Shown: positions 7,610 to 12,941, counted from the stretch's first letter. The stretch: 12,941 nucleotides of DNA from Bog-756 sp049521915 (GCA_049521915.1 JBEKOI010000093.1:1-12941), one strand, 5' to 3'. The notes: generated by a model not told the origin, from the letters alone. A program made the numbers and translations.

Positions 7610-7843
7610 ATGGTCGAACAACCGGAGAGCCCGGACCCGGGGGGTGTCCGTGTCGCAATCGATCGGGACGCCTGCATGGGTTCGGGGAACTGCGTGTTCT
7701 GGGCGCAGGGAGTGTTCGACCTCGACGAAGACGGTGTGGCCGTGGTGGTCGGCGACGTGAACGGTCGGGAGGAAGAGGTGCGAACGGCCGCCTCCAACTG
7801 CCCGACGTCGGCCATCCTCTTCGACGTGATGCTGCCGTCGTAG
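7610..7843 (+). CDS. [3Fe-4S]-type single-cluster ferredoxin
   Basis: Acidic protein of 77 residues of the actinobacterial small ferredoxin family that donates electrons to P450s. Cluster ligands visible are Cys22 and Cys28 in CMGSGNC and Cys64 in ASNCPTSAI. The position between the first two cysteines that would hold the fourth cysteine of a [4Fe-4S] cluster is Ser25, which points to a [3Fe-4S] cluster or, less likely, a serine-ligated [4Fe-4S] cluster. It has about nine extra residues before the core (MVEQPESPD), poor in conserved features. The ATG at 7610 lacks a Shine-Dalgarno and is probably read from a leaderless transcript. The only P450 in view is 5 kb away in another transcription unit, so partnership is inferred. 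The reductase that would reduce it is not in the window. Confidence 0.93.
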   Translation: MVEQPESPDPGGVRVAIDRDACMGSGNCVFWAQGVFDLDEDGVAVVVGDVNGREEEVRTAASNCPTSAILFDVMLPS

Positions 7844-7855
7844 CTTCCCGATCCA

Positions 7856-7894
7856 CCGGCGGGGGTGCACGCCGGGGCGCCCTGTCGCAGGGCG
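7856..7894 (+). terminator. Double-hairpin terminator candidate after ferredoxin
   Basis: Two consecutive perfect stems lie 12 bp after the ferredoxin stop: CCGGCG/CGCCGG (7856-7861 with 7870-7875, 8-nt loop) and CGCCCTG/CAGGGCG (7878-7884 with 7888-7894, 3-nt loop TCG). No T-tract follows, which is common for high-GC actinobacterial terminators. A new promoter begins directly after, which supports termination here. Confidence 0.5.
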
Positions 7895-7911
7895 GCAACA
7901 CAAGATGGGAT

Positions 7912-7925
7912 GTCGTTACAATGAC
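7912..7925 (+). promoter_or_regulatory. -10 element TACAAT inside a 14-bp imperfect dyad, promoter for VOC gene
   Basis: TACAAT (7917-7922) is a strong -10 match; +1 would be near 7929, giving a 42-nt leader to the ATG at 7971. A weak -35 GCAACA sits at 7895-7900 with 16-bp spacing. The -10 lies within GTCGTTACAATGAC (7912-7925), an imperfect palindrome with 5 of 7 positions paired, so a repressor could block it directly. Confidence 0.5.
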
Positions 7926-7970
7926 GCCGTCCGGCACGGGAGACAGGGCCGGCTGGACCGGAGGCAGCGC

Positions 7971-8414
7971 ATGGGCACGTACAACCACACGGGGCACGTC
8001 GTCACCGACCTCGAGCGATCGAAGCAGTTCTACCAGGAGGTCTTCGGCTTCGAGCTCTGGTACGAGATCACTCCTCCCGACGATCCGACGGCCAAGCTCA
8101 CCTGCCTCACACCGCCGCTCGGAGTCACCGCCTCGTACCTGACCCTCGATGGTTTCGTCCTCGAGCTGATGCACTATTCCGCCCCCGGCGCCACTGCCCC
8201 GTTCCGGCCGCGCACGATGAACGAGCCCGGGCTCACCCACCTGTCCCTCTCGGTCGACGACGTGCGGGCCACCGCGGCGCGGGTCACCGAGTACGGGGGG
8301 GAGGTCATCGAGGAGAGCGACGTGGGGGCGGCACTGTTCGTCCGGGATCCCGACGGCCAGTTGCTCGAGCTGCTGCCGGTGTCCTACCGGGGAAGCCTCC
8401 CGCCGAAGCCGTAG
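7971..8414 (+). CDS. VOC superfamily (glyoxalase-fold) metalloprotein
   Basis: Protein of 147 residues made of two beta-alpha-beta-beta-beta modules of the vicinal oxygen chelate fold. The ATG at 7971 follows GGAGG (7960-7964) by 6 nt; an open frame from 7905 would begin upstream of the predicted transcription start and lacks similarity to the family. Likely metal ligands are His6 in the first strand, Glu65 in FVLELMHY, His90 in LTHLSLSV and Glu133 in LLELLP, the His-Glu-His-Glu pattern of glyoxalase I, so a metal-dependent isomerase, epimerase, lyase or dioxygenase is possible. The reaction cannot be told from the sequence. Its last four codons and stop lie in the first copy of a 40-bp tandem duplication. 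It lies between the ferredoxin and an aldehyde dehydrogenase and appears to have its own promoter. Confidence 0.9.
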   Translation: MGTYNHTGHVVTDLERSKQFYQEVFGFELWYEITPPDDPTAKLTCLTPPLGVTASYLTLDGFVLELMHYSAPGATAPFRPRTMNEPGLTHLSLSVDDVRATAARVTEYGGEVIEESDVGAALFVRDPDGQLLELLPVSYRGSLPPKP

Positions 8415-8480
8415 TCCCGAGCACCGGAGCCGACCCCACCCGCCGGAGCCGTCGTCCCGAGCACCGGAGCCGTACCCACC
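8401..8480. repeat. 40-bp tandem duplication spanning the VOC stop codon
   Basis: Bases 8401-8440 and 8441-8480 are adjacent direct copies, identical at 36 of 40 positions by my alignment. The first copy contains the last four VOC codons and its TAG stop; the second lies wholly in the intergenic region. Two of the four differences (8473-8474) fall where a -35 for the next gene would lie. Confidence 0.8.
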
Positions 8481-8495
8481 CGAAACGGGCCTGGC

Positions 8496-8508
8496 TACGC
8501 TGTGCCAG
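8496..8508 (+). promoter_or_regulatory. -10 element TACGCT, promoter for aldehyde dehydrogenase
   Basis: TACGCT (8496-8501) fits TANNNT and puts +1 near 8508. The leader to the chosen TTG start would be about 67 nt. A weak -35 candidate TACCCA (8473-8478) lies 17 bp upstream, inside the second copy of the 40-bp repeat. A GTG at 8509 could alternatively allow a leaderless start. Confidence 0.45.
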
Positions 8509-8574
8509 GTGGCAGTGCCGCCACCCGTCGCCGATGTTCGGTGTCGGCGGCGAATCGACGAGGAGACAGCTCAA

Positions 8575-10059
8575 TTGACCTTGACCGATGAGACAGCCGT
8601 ACCGCTCCGACACGCAGACCGGTTCTTCATCGACGGCGGGTGGGTCACGCCGTCATCCGATGCCACCATCGATGTCATCGACTCGGGCACGGAGCAGGTG
8701 TACTTTCGTGTCCCCGAGGCCCGGGCGGCCGACATCGACCGGGCCGTGACGGCGGCCCGACGGGCGTTCGACGAGGGCCCCTGGCCCACGATGACCCACA
8801 CCGAACGGGCCGGGTTCCTGAGAGGCATCGCCGCCGGCCTGCGGGAGCGGGCCGAGGACATCGGTCAGATCTGGCCCCGCGAGTCCGGCGCCCTCTACGT
8901 CATCGCCAAGCACAGCGCCGCCGGTACCGCCGCTGCGTTCGACTACTACGCCGATCTGGCCGAGACCTTCCCGTTCGAGGAGCGGGCCCAGCCCACGATG
9001 GGGGAGTTCGGCCTGCTGGTGCGCGAGCCGGTGGGCGTCGTGGGCGCCATCATCCCGTGGAACGCCCCCATGGGCCTCATCACGTACAAGCTGGCGCCGG
9101 CCCTCCTGGCCGGGTGCACCGTGGTGCTCAAGTGCTCGCCCGAGGCTCCCGGCGACGCCTATGTGGTGGCCGAGATCGCCGAGGCCATCGGCCTGCCTGC
9201 CGGGGTGCTGAATGTCGTCACCGCCGACCGGGAGGTGTCCGAACTGCTGGTCCGCGACCCCCGGGTGGACAAGATCACCTTCACCGGCTCGACCGCCGCC
9301 GGCCAGCGGATCGCGTCGATCTGCGGGGAGCGGATCGCCCGGTGCACCCTCGAGTTGGGTGGGAAGTCGGCGGCGCTCATCCTCGACGACATGAACCTGC
9401 AGGAGGCTGCGGCCACACTGGCCCGCGCCGAATGCATGCTGTCGGGACAGGTGTGCTCGTCACTGACCCGGATCGTCGTCACCCGCCAGCGGCACGACGA
9501 GCTGGTCGAGGCGCTGGCCGGTGCCTTCTCCCAGGTCCGCGTGGGCGACCCGTTCGACCCCGCCACCCAGATGGGTCCGCTCGTCTCCGGCCGCCAGCGC
9601 CAACGGGTCGAGGGCTATATCGCAACGGGCCAGGACGAGGGTGCCACGCTGGTGACCGGGGGAGGGCGACCGAAGGATCTCGACCGCGGCTACTACGTGG
9701 AACCGACGGTGTTCGCCAATGTGGACAACTCCTCCACCATCGCGCAAGAGGAGATCTTCGGTCCCGTGCTCTCGGTGATCCCGGCCGACGACGAGGAACA
9801 CCTCGTGTCCACGGCCAACGACACCATCTACGGTCTCAACGCCTCCGTGTTCACCCCCGATGTGGACCGGGCCCGGCAGGTGGCGCGCCGGCTCCGGTCA
9901 GGCACCGTCGGCCACAACGCCTTCCGCACCGACTTCGGCATCGCCTTCGGCGGCTTCAAGCAGTCCGGCATCGGCCGGGAGGGGGGGACCGAGGGCCTGT
10001 TGCCCTTCCTCGAGACCAAGACGGTGATCCTGGACGGCCCACCCGCCGACTACCGCTGA
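8575..10059 (+). CDS. NAD(P)-dependent aldehyde dehydrogenase
   Basis: Protein of 494 residues of the classical ALDH superfamily, oxidising an aldehyde to a carboxylate in the cytoplasm. I chose the TTG at 8575 because AGGAG (8561-8565) is 9 nt upstream and the next residues run into the usual N-terminus RFFIDGGWV (16-24); the frame stays open back to a GTG at 8509, which would add 22 Arg/Pro-rich residues. Catalytic features: Asn163 in PWNAP, Lys186 in the cofactor loop LKCSPEAP, FTGSTAAG (236-243), general base Glu260 in LELGGK, nucleophile Cys294 in GQVCSS, and EEIFGPV (392-398). All key residues are intact, so it should be active. It is a good candidate to follow the alcohol dehydrogenase at the left edge, although that gene is 7.5 kb away. 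Substrate unknown. Confidence 0.95.
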   Translation: MTLTDETAVPLRHADRFFIDGGWVTPSSDATIDVIDSGTEQVYFRVPEARAADIDRAVTAARRAFDEGPWPTMTHTERAGFLRGIAAGLRERAEDIGQIWPRESGALYVIAKHSAAGTAAAFDYYADLAETFPFEERAQPTMGEFGLLVREPVGVVGAIIPWNAPMGLITYKLAPALLAGCTVVLKCSPEAPGDAYVVAEIAEAIGLPAGVLNVVTADREVSELLVRDPRVDKITFTGSTAAGQRIASICGERIARCTLELGGKSAALILDDMNLQEAAATLARAECMLSGQVCSSLTRIVVTRQRHDELVEALAGAFSQVRVGDPFDPATQMGPLVSGRQRQRVEGYIATGQDEGATLVTGGGRPKDLDRGYYVEPTVFANVDNSSTIAQEEIFGPVLSVIPADDEEHLVSTANDTIYGLNASVFTPDVDRARQVARRLRSGTVGHNAFRTDFGIAFGGFKQSGIGREGGTEGLLPFLETKTVILDGPPADYR

Positions 10060-10060
10060 G

Positions 10061-10114
10061 CTTCGTCGGCTTCGTCGGCTTCGTCGGCTTCGTCGGCGTC
10101 GTCGGCTTCGTCGT
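10061..10114. repeat. 9-bp tandem repeat, six units, directly after the aldehyde dehydrogenase stop
   Basis: CTTCGTCGG is repeated from 10061: four perfect units (10061-10096), a fifth with one change (10097-10105) and a sixth whose last base differs (10106-10114). It starts two bases after the TGA. The unit has an inner TCG/TTCG periodicity, which favours slippage. No coding role is evident. Confidence 0.85.
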
Positions 10115-10116
10115 TC

Positions 10117-10152
10117 GGCACCCGGCACTGTGCCGGCCCCGGCGCCGGTGCC
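10117..10152 (+). terminator. Nested GC-rich hairpins after aldehyde dehydrogenase
   Basis: The palindrome CCGGCACTGTGCCGG (10122-10136) gives a 5-7 bp stem, and the outer arms GGCACC (10117-10122) and GGTGCC (10147-10152) can pair around it. It lies 58 bp after the stop, past the 9-bp repeat and before the next promoter. There is no T-tract, so this is a candidate terminator only. Confidence 0.45.
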
Positions 10153-10159
10153 CGCCCTG

Positions 10160-10189
10160 TTGTGGGTGGCCAGCGCTCGTGCTTAGGAT
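10160..10189 (+). promoter_or_regulatory. Promoter TTGTGG-N18-TAGGAT upstream of the crotonase-fold gene
   Basis: A -35-like TTGTGG (10160-10165) and a -10 TAGGAT (10184-10189) are separated by 18 bp. Transcription would begin near 10196, leaving about 66 nt of leader that ends with the strong Shine-Dalgarno AGGAGGG (10251-10257). Confidence 0.5.
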
Positions 10190-10261
10190 CAGCGGGCCAT
10201 GCCGCCGGCGGGATCACGCCGACCGGCTCCACGTCGTGGGGCAGCCGAACAGGAGGGATGA

Positions 10262-11032
10262 ATGGTGACGGATTCGCCGCACTTCAAGCGGACCGAGCTG
10301 TCCCGCGAGGACAGGACGGCCGTCCTCACGCTGGCCAGCGACAAGGTGAACGCGTTGGATCGGGAGGTCCTGGACGAGATCACCGCGTTCGTCGAGTTCT
10401 GCCAGCACGACCCGGGCATCGGCGCGCTGGTGCTGACCGGAGCGGGCAACGTCTTTTCGGCCGGGCTCAATGTGAGTGAGATCCTGGCCAACGAGAAGAG
10501 CTACACCGACAGCTTGTTGGCATCCCTCGAGGCTGCGCTCGTCGGCCTCTTCCGGTGCCCGCTGCCGACCGTGGCCGCTGTCAACGGGGCGGCCATCGCC
10601 GGGGGGTGCCTCCTCGCTTTGGCCTGTGACAAGCGGCTCATGGCCGACGAGGCGCGCATCGGCGTCACCGAGCTCCGGGTCGGCGTGGCCCTTCCCGTGG
10701 TGGCGGTCGAGCTGTTGAAGCATGTGTGCGGCACACGTGCCGAGCAGCTGATGTTCGATGCCGGCCTCCTCGACGCCGAGGAGGCCTGCCGGGACGGCTT
10801 GGCCCACCAGCACCTGCCGCGATTCGAGCTGCAGGTGGCGGCGATGGCCGCCGCCGAGCAGCTGGCCTCGCTCGATGCCGGTGCCTATGCGTTGGCCAAG
10901 TCATCGGTCCGCCGCGCCGCCCTCGCCGCCATGGAGGGGAGCGACCCGGCCGTCGACCGGCAGGTGCTCGAGCACTGGCGGGCCGATGGGACCCGGGCAG
11001 ATCTCGAGCGCCTGCTGGCCCCGAAGAGCTGA
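10262..11032 (+). CDS. Crotonase-family protein, probable delta3,delta2-enoyl-CoA isomerase
   Basis: Protein of 256 residues with the crotonase fold. AGGAGGG (10251-10257) precedes the ATG at 10262 by 4 nt; a GTG at 10265 is also possible. The acyl-CoA oxyanion-hole segments are present: FSAGLN (65-70) and AIAGG (111-115). In enoyl-CoA hydratases the next stretch reads GGGCEL with a catalytic Glu (Glu144 in rat); here it is AGGCLLALACD, with Leu117 at that place. The second catalytic Glu (rat Glu164) is kept as Glu137 in TELRVGV. One retained Glu and the AGGCL motif match mitochondrial delta3,delta2-enoyl-CoA isomerase (ECI1 type), which moves a double bond so that unsaturated acyl-CoAs can enter beta-oxidation. 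An automatic label of enoyl-CoA hydratase would probably be wrong. An acyl-CoA dehydrogenase starts 1.5 kb downstream. Confidence 0.9.
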   Translation: MVTDSPHFKRTELSREDRTAVLTLASDKVNALDREVLDEITAFVEFCQHDPGIGALVLTGAGNVFSAGLNVSEILANEKSYTDSLLASLEAALVGLFRCPLPTVAAVNGAAIAGGCLLALACDKRLMADEARIGVTELRVGVALPVVAVELLKHVCGTRAEQLMFDAGLLDAEEACRDGLAHQHLPRFELQVAAMAAAEQLASLDAGAYALAKSSVRRAALAAMEGSDPAVDRQVLEHWRADGTRADLERLLAPKS

Positions 11033-11064
11033 GGCCCGGCCCGACGATCCGGAGGGGCCGGGCC
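11033..11064 (+). terminator. Strong GC hairpin directly after the crotonase-fold gene
   Basis: GGCCCGGCCC (11033-11042) and GGGCCGGGCC (11055-11064) form a perfect 10-bp all-GC stem with a 12-nt loop. The left arm begins on the base after the TGA. No T-tract follows. The next gene has its own upstream elements, so transcription probably ends here. Confidence 0.6.
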
Positions 11065-11086
11065 CGGCTTCCTACCGCCAGATGCC

Positions 11087-11122
11087 AATGACATTCTGAT
11101 GGACGGACAACGTCATTCTGAT
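11087..11122. promoter_or_regulatory. Paired 14-bp direct repeats, candidate operator for downstream amidohydrolase
   Basis: AATGACATTCTGAT (11087-11100) and AACGTCATTCTGAT (11109-11122) match at 12 of 14 bases, with starts 22 bp apart, about two helical turns. The first contains the near-palindrome AATG-A-CATT. This AT-richer patch in very GC-rich DNA lies 58 bp before the amidohydrolase start and is followed by GATAAA (11120-11125), a loose -10 match. It reads as a regulated promoter, but the regulator is not in the window. Confidence 0.45.
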
Positions 11123-11179
11123 AAAGTGCGGTCGAGCGCGGCCCGGTTGCAGCCGCCGGGAGACGAAGGGAGTCCAGCC

Positions 11180-12382
11180 ATGCCGTCACGAAAGGTCGAT
11201 TTCCCGGTGTTCGACGCCGACAACCACATGTACGAGACGACGGATGCCTTCACCAAGTACCTCCCGACCGAGTACGCCGGCCTGATCAAGTACGTCGAGG
11301 TCGACGGCCGGACCAAGATCGCCGTCAACGGCCTGATCAGCGAGTACATCCCCAATCCCACCTTCGCCCGGGTGGCCGCCCCCGGCGCCCAGGAGGAGTA
11401 CTTCAAGAGCGGCAATCCCGACGGCAAGACCCGGCGCGAAATCCTGGGCCGGGCCATCGACGCCCTGCCCGGCTTCTCCGAACCCGAGCCGCGGTTGCAG
11501 CTCATGGACGAACTGGGACTGGACCGGGCCCTCATGTGGCCGACCCTGGCCAGCCTGCTCGAGGAGCGGGTGCGGACCGACCCTCCTGCGGTCCACGCCG
11601 TGGTCCATGCCCTCAACCAGTGGATGCACGAGCACTGGACCTTCAACTACGAGAACCGGATGTTCCCGAGTCCCGTCATCCACCTCGGCATCGTCGACCG
11701 GGCCATCGAGGAGCTGGAATGGGTGGTGGAGCGCGGTGCCCGGATCGTCCTCATCCGCCCCGCTCCGGCATGGGGATACCGGGGTCCGCGTTCGCCGGCC
11801 CTGCCCGAGTTCGACCCGTTCTGGGCGCGGGTGGCCGAAGCCGGCGTCCTGATCGGGATGCACGCCTCCGACAGCGGGTACCAGCGGTACGCCAACGAGT
11901 GGGAGGGCAGCCCCACCGGTGAGATGACGCCGTTCAAAGGCGACTCGGGGTTCCGGGCCATCACCGGCCACCAGGGCCGCCCGATCATCGACACGGTCGC
12001 CTCCCTGATAGGGCACGGTCTCTGTTCCCGCTTCCCCACCATCAAATTCATCCCGGTGGAGAACGGGAGCAACTGGGTTCGTCCCATGCTCGCCGATTTG
12101 GAGCATGCCTGGATCCACTCCCCCAACTCCTTCGACGAGAACCCGGTGGAGGCGTTCAAGCGCAGCATCTACGTCCACCCGTTCCACGAGGAGGACCCGA
12201 AGGGTCTGGTCGAGATCCTGGGCGCCGATCGGGTGCTGTTCGGATCCGACTACCCGCACCCCGAGGGCATGGCCGATCCGATCACCTTCGTCGATGATCT
12301 CGAGGGCCTGCCCGAAGAGGACGTCAAAAAGGTCATGGGCGGCAACCTGAACCGCTTGATGGGCTTCACCGAGGCCGCCTGA
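11180..12382 (+). CDS. Amidohydrolase (PF04909-type, DADNH subfamily)
   Basis: TIM-barrel metal-dependent hydrolase of 400 residues. AAGGGAG (11166-11172) precedes the ATG at 11180 by 7 nt; the frame is open back to 11099, but that would start within the candidate operator. Visible: FDADNHMYE (11-19) near the N-terminus, as in many actinobacterial members, with His16 and Glu19 instead of a strict HxH; IGMHASDSGY with His228; IPVENGSNW with Glu294; and FGSDYPHPEG with Asp357 and His360. It shares the fold with the protein at 2449 but differs clearly in its N-terminal motif and insertions, so the two are distant relatives, not a recent duplication. Members of this superfamily hydrolyse or decarboxylate ring compounds. 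It is transcribed alone, between the crotonase-fold gene and an acyl-CoA dehydrogenase. Substrate unknown. Confidence 0.92.
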   Translation: MPSRKVDFPVFDADNHMYETTDAFTKYLPTEYAGLIKYVEVDGRTKIAVNGLISEYIPNPTFARVAAPGAQEEYFKSGNPDGKTRREILGRAIDALPGFSEPEPRLQLMDELGLDRALMWPTLASLLEERVRTDPPAVHAVVHALNQWMHEHWTFNYENRMFPSPVIHLGIVDRAIEELEWVVERGARIVLIRPAPAWGYRGPRSPALPEFDPFWARVAEAGVLIGMHASDSGYQRYANEWEGSPTGEMTPFKGDSGFRAITGHQGRPIIDTVASLIGHGLCSRFPTIKFIPVENGSNWVRPMLADLEHAWIHSPNSFDENPVEAFKRSIYVHPFHEEDPKGLVEILGADRVLFGSDYPHPEGMADPITFVDDLEGLPEEDVKKVMGGNLNRLMGFTEAA

Positions 12383-12399
12383 CCGCGGCCCGGGGGACG

Positions 12400-12421
12400 T
12401 CGATGGCATGGGAGCCATCGA
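12400..12421 (+). terminator. Hairpin terminator candidate after amidohydrolase
   Basis: TCGATGGC (12400-12407) and GCCATCGA (12414-12421) form a perfect 8-bp stem with a 6-nt loop, 17 bp after the stop. No T-tract follows. The spacing suits a terminator, although a regulator-binding dyad for the next gene cannot be excluded. Confidence 0.45.
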
Positions 12422-12454
12422 TCGGCTGAGTGCCGTGGGTGGATCGTGCCGCGC

Positions 12455-12495
12455 TACGGTCGGGCACGAGCGTCGTACCGAGAGCACCGTGCCCG
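12455..12495 (+). promoter_or_regulatory. Weak promoter TACGGT and inverted repeat before acyl-CoA dehydrogenase
   Basis: TACGGT (12455-12460) fits TANNNT and would start transcription near 12467, about 87 nt before the ATG. CGGGCAC (12461-12467) and GTGCCCG (12489-12495) are 7-bp inverted copies bracketing the predicted start region. No clear -35 is seen. This is a tentative call. Confidence 0.3.
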
Positions 12496-12553
12496 CCGGT
12501 GCGCCCAGAGGAGCTCGCGTTCTGCAGGGGGATGCGAGGGAGGAGCCGGCCAG

Positions 12554-12941
12554 ATGGACCTCAACCCGTCAGAGGAACAGCAGCTGCTGATCGAGGCCTT
12601 CGGCGCGCTCTACGCCAAGGAATCCCCTCCCGAACGGGTCCGCGCCTCCGAACCGCGGGGCCACGACGCCGACCTGTGGGTGCGCCTGCGGGAGACCGGG
12701 GCCATGGAGATGGCCGTCGGCGAGGAGCACGGGGGAGGTGGGGCGTCGCTGTTGGACCTGGCCCTGGTGGCCGAGCAGCACGGTCGGTTCCTCGGATCGG
12801 CACCACTGCTGGAGGCGCAGGTGGCGGCCCGGCTGCTGGAACGGGTGGACAACTCGGAGACGAGGTCGATGCTGACCGCGGCACTGGCCGGTGACCGCCT
12901 GACCACCCTGGCCCTGCACCCTCCGGCGCACGGCACGCTGA
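12554..12941 (+). CDS. Acyl-CoA dehydrogenase, 3'-truncated by window edge
   Basis: The first 129 codons of a FAD-dependent acyl-CoA dehydrogenase run off the right edge without a stop. GGGAGGAG (12538-12545) lies 8 nt before the ATG at 12554. The sequence shows the N-terminal helical domain typical of the family: MDLNPSEEQQLLIEAF, then LWVRLRETGAMEMAVGEEHG (41-60) with the usual Gly-rich turn GEEHGGGGAS, then LALVAEQHGRFLGSAPLLE. The FAD and catalytic-base regions lie beyond the window. It probably introduces a double bond into an acyl-CoA and could act with the enoyl-CoA isomerase-like protein at 10262. The low identity core and short spacing resemble the non-canonical actinobacterial dehydrogenases that work as unequal pairs in steroid side-chain breakdown, but that is a guess from the N-terminus only. 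Confidence 0.85.
   Translation, partial: MDLNPSEEQQLLIEAFGALYAKESPPERVRASEPRGHDADLWVRLRETGAMEMAVGEEHGGGGASLLDLALVAEQHGRFLGSAPLLEAQVAARLLERVDNSETRSMLTAALAGDRLTTLALHPPAHGTL

Noticed and set aside
1144..7843. P450 and ferredoxin as one operon
   Set aside because: They are 5 kb apart with two minus-strand genes between them and separate promoters, so only a functional link can be proposed.
6217..8142. Open frame of 641 codons on the plus strand
   Set aside because: It runs antisense to the epoxide hydrolase and the F420-type oxidoreductase, then through the divergent promoter region and out of frame through the ferredoxin. All of these have clear motifs; this frame has none.
10061..10114. Repeat array as a CRISPR
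   Set aside because: Units are 9 bp and contiguous with no spacers, and no cas gene is present.
10050..10232. Minus-strand short frame with Ala-Asp-Glu repeats
   Set aside because: The peptide comes from the 9-bp DNA repeat. There is no ribosome binding site or family match, so I treat it as a non-coding repeat.
11186..12487. Open frame of 433 codons on the minus strand
   Set aside because: It mirrors the amidohydrolase at 11180, which has a complete set of metal-binding motifs and a good Shine-Dalgarno. It shows no domain of its own.

Overview
The window is about 12.9 kb of very GC-rich DNA from a bacterial chromosome, densely coded, with strong G/C bias at third codon positions. An F420-type luciferase-like oxidoreductase, a nicotinoprotein-type (NDMA-dependent) zinc alcohol dehydrogenase, a soluble cytochrome P450 with a one-cluster ferredoxin, GTG/TTG starts and a TANNNT promoter placed exactly for leaderless translation all point to an actinobacterium. 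The mix of catabolic families suggests an environmental lineage such as Acidimicrobiia or a Mycobacterium relative; the lineage is inference. I see no transposase, phage gene, CRISPR array, tRNA or rRNA.

Layout. (1) Positions 1-5307, plus strand: NDMA-dependent alcohol dehydrogenase (cut by the left edge), cytochrome P450, a PF04909-type amidohydrolase and an amidohydrolase-3/D-aminoacylase-type hydrolase. Gaps are 40, 69 and 96 bp and each internal gene has a clear Shine-Dalgarno, so this looks like one operon whose promoter lies outside the window. (2) Positions 5329-7428, minus strand: an F420-type oxidoreductase followed by a microsomal-type epoxide hydrolase, converging on region 1 with only 21 bp between the stops. 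(3) Positions 7429-7609: a divergent promoter region rich in short repeats, with an 8+8 bp inverted repeat between the two promoters. (4) Positions 7610-11032, plus strand: ferredoxin, VOC/glyoxalase-fold protein, aldehyde dehydrogenase and a crotonase-fold protein whose active site resembles enoyl-CoA isomerase rather than hydratase. Each has its own candidate promoter, and hairpins or repeats lie between them. (5) Positions 11180-12382, plus strand: a second PF04909-type amidohydrolase of the DADNH type, behind a pair of 14-bp direct repeats. (6) Position 12554 to the right edge: the start of an acyl-CoA dehydrogenase.

How the genes may work together (inference): P450 plus ferredoxin oxygenates a hydrophobic substrate; epoxide hydrolase opens an epoxide; the alcohol and aldehyde dehydrogenases oxidise alcohol to aldehyde to acid; hydrolases cleave amide or C-C bonds, or decarboxylate; acyl-CoA dehydrogenase and enoyl-CoA isomerase then feed beta-oxidation. 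This resembles catabolism of a terpenoid, steroid or alicyclic compound, but the substrate cannot be read from the sequence. No regulator, transporter, acyl-CoA ligase, thiolase or ferredoxin reductase lies in the window, so the pathway is incomplete here.

I do not see a clearly new biological system. The most useful second looks are the isomerase-like crotonase, the repeat-rich divergent promoter, the two tandem repeats that abut stop codons, and the paired 14-bp repeats upstream of the last amidohydrolase.
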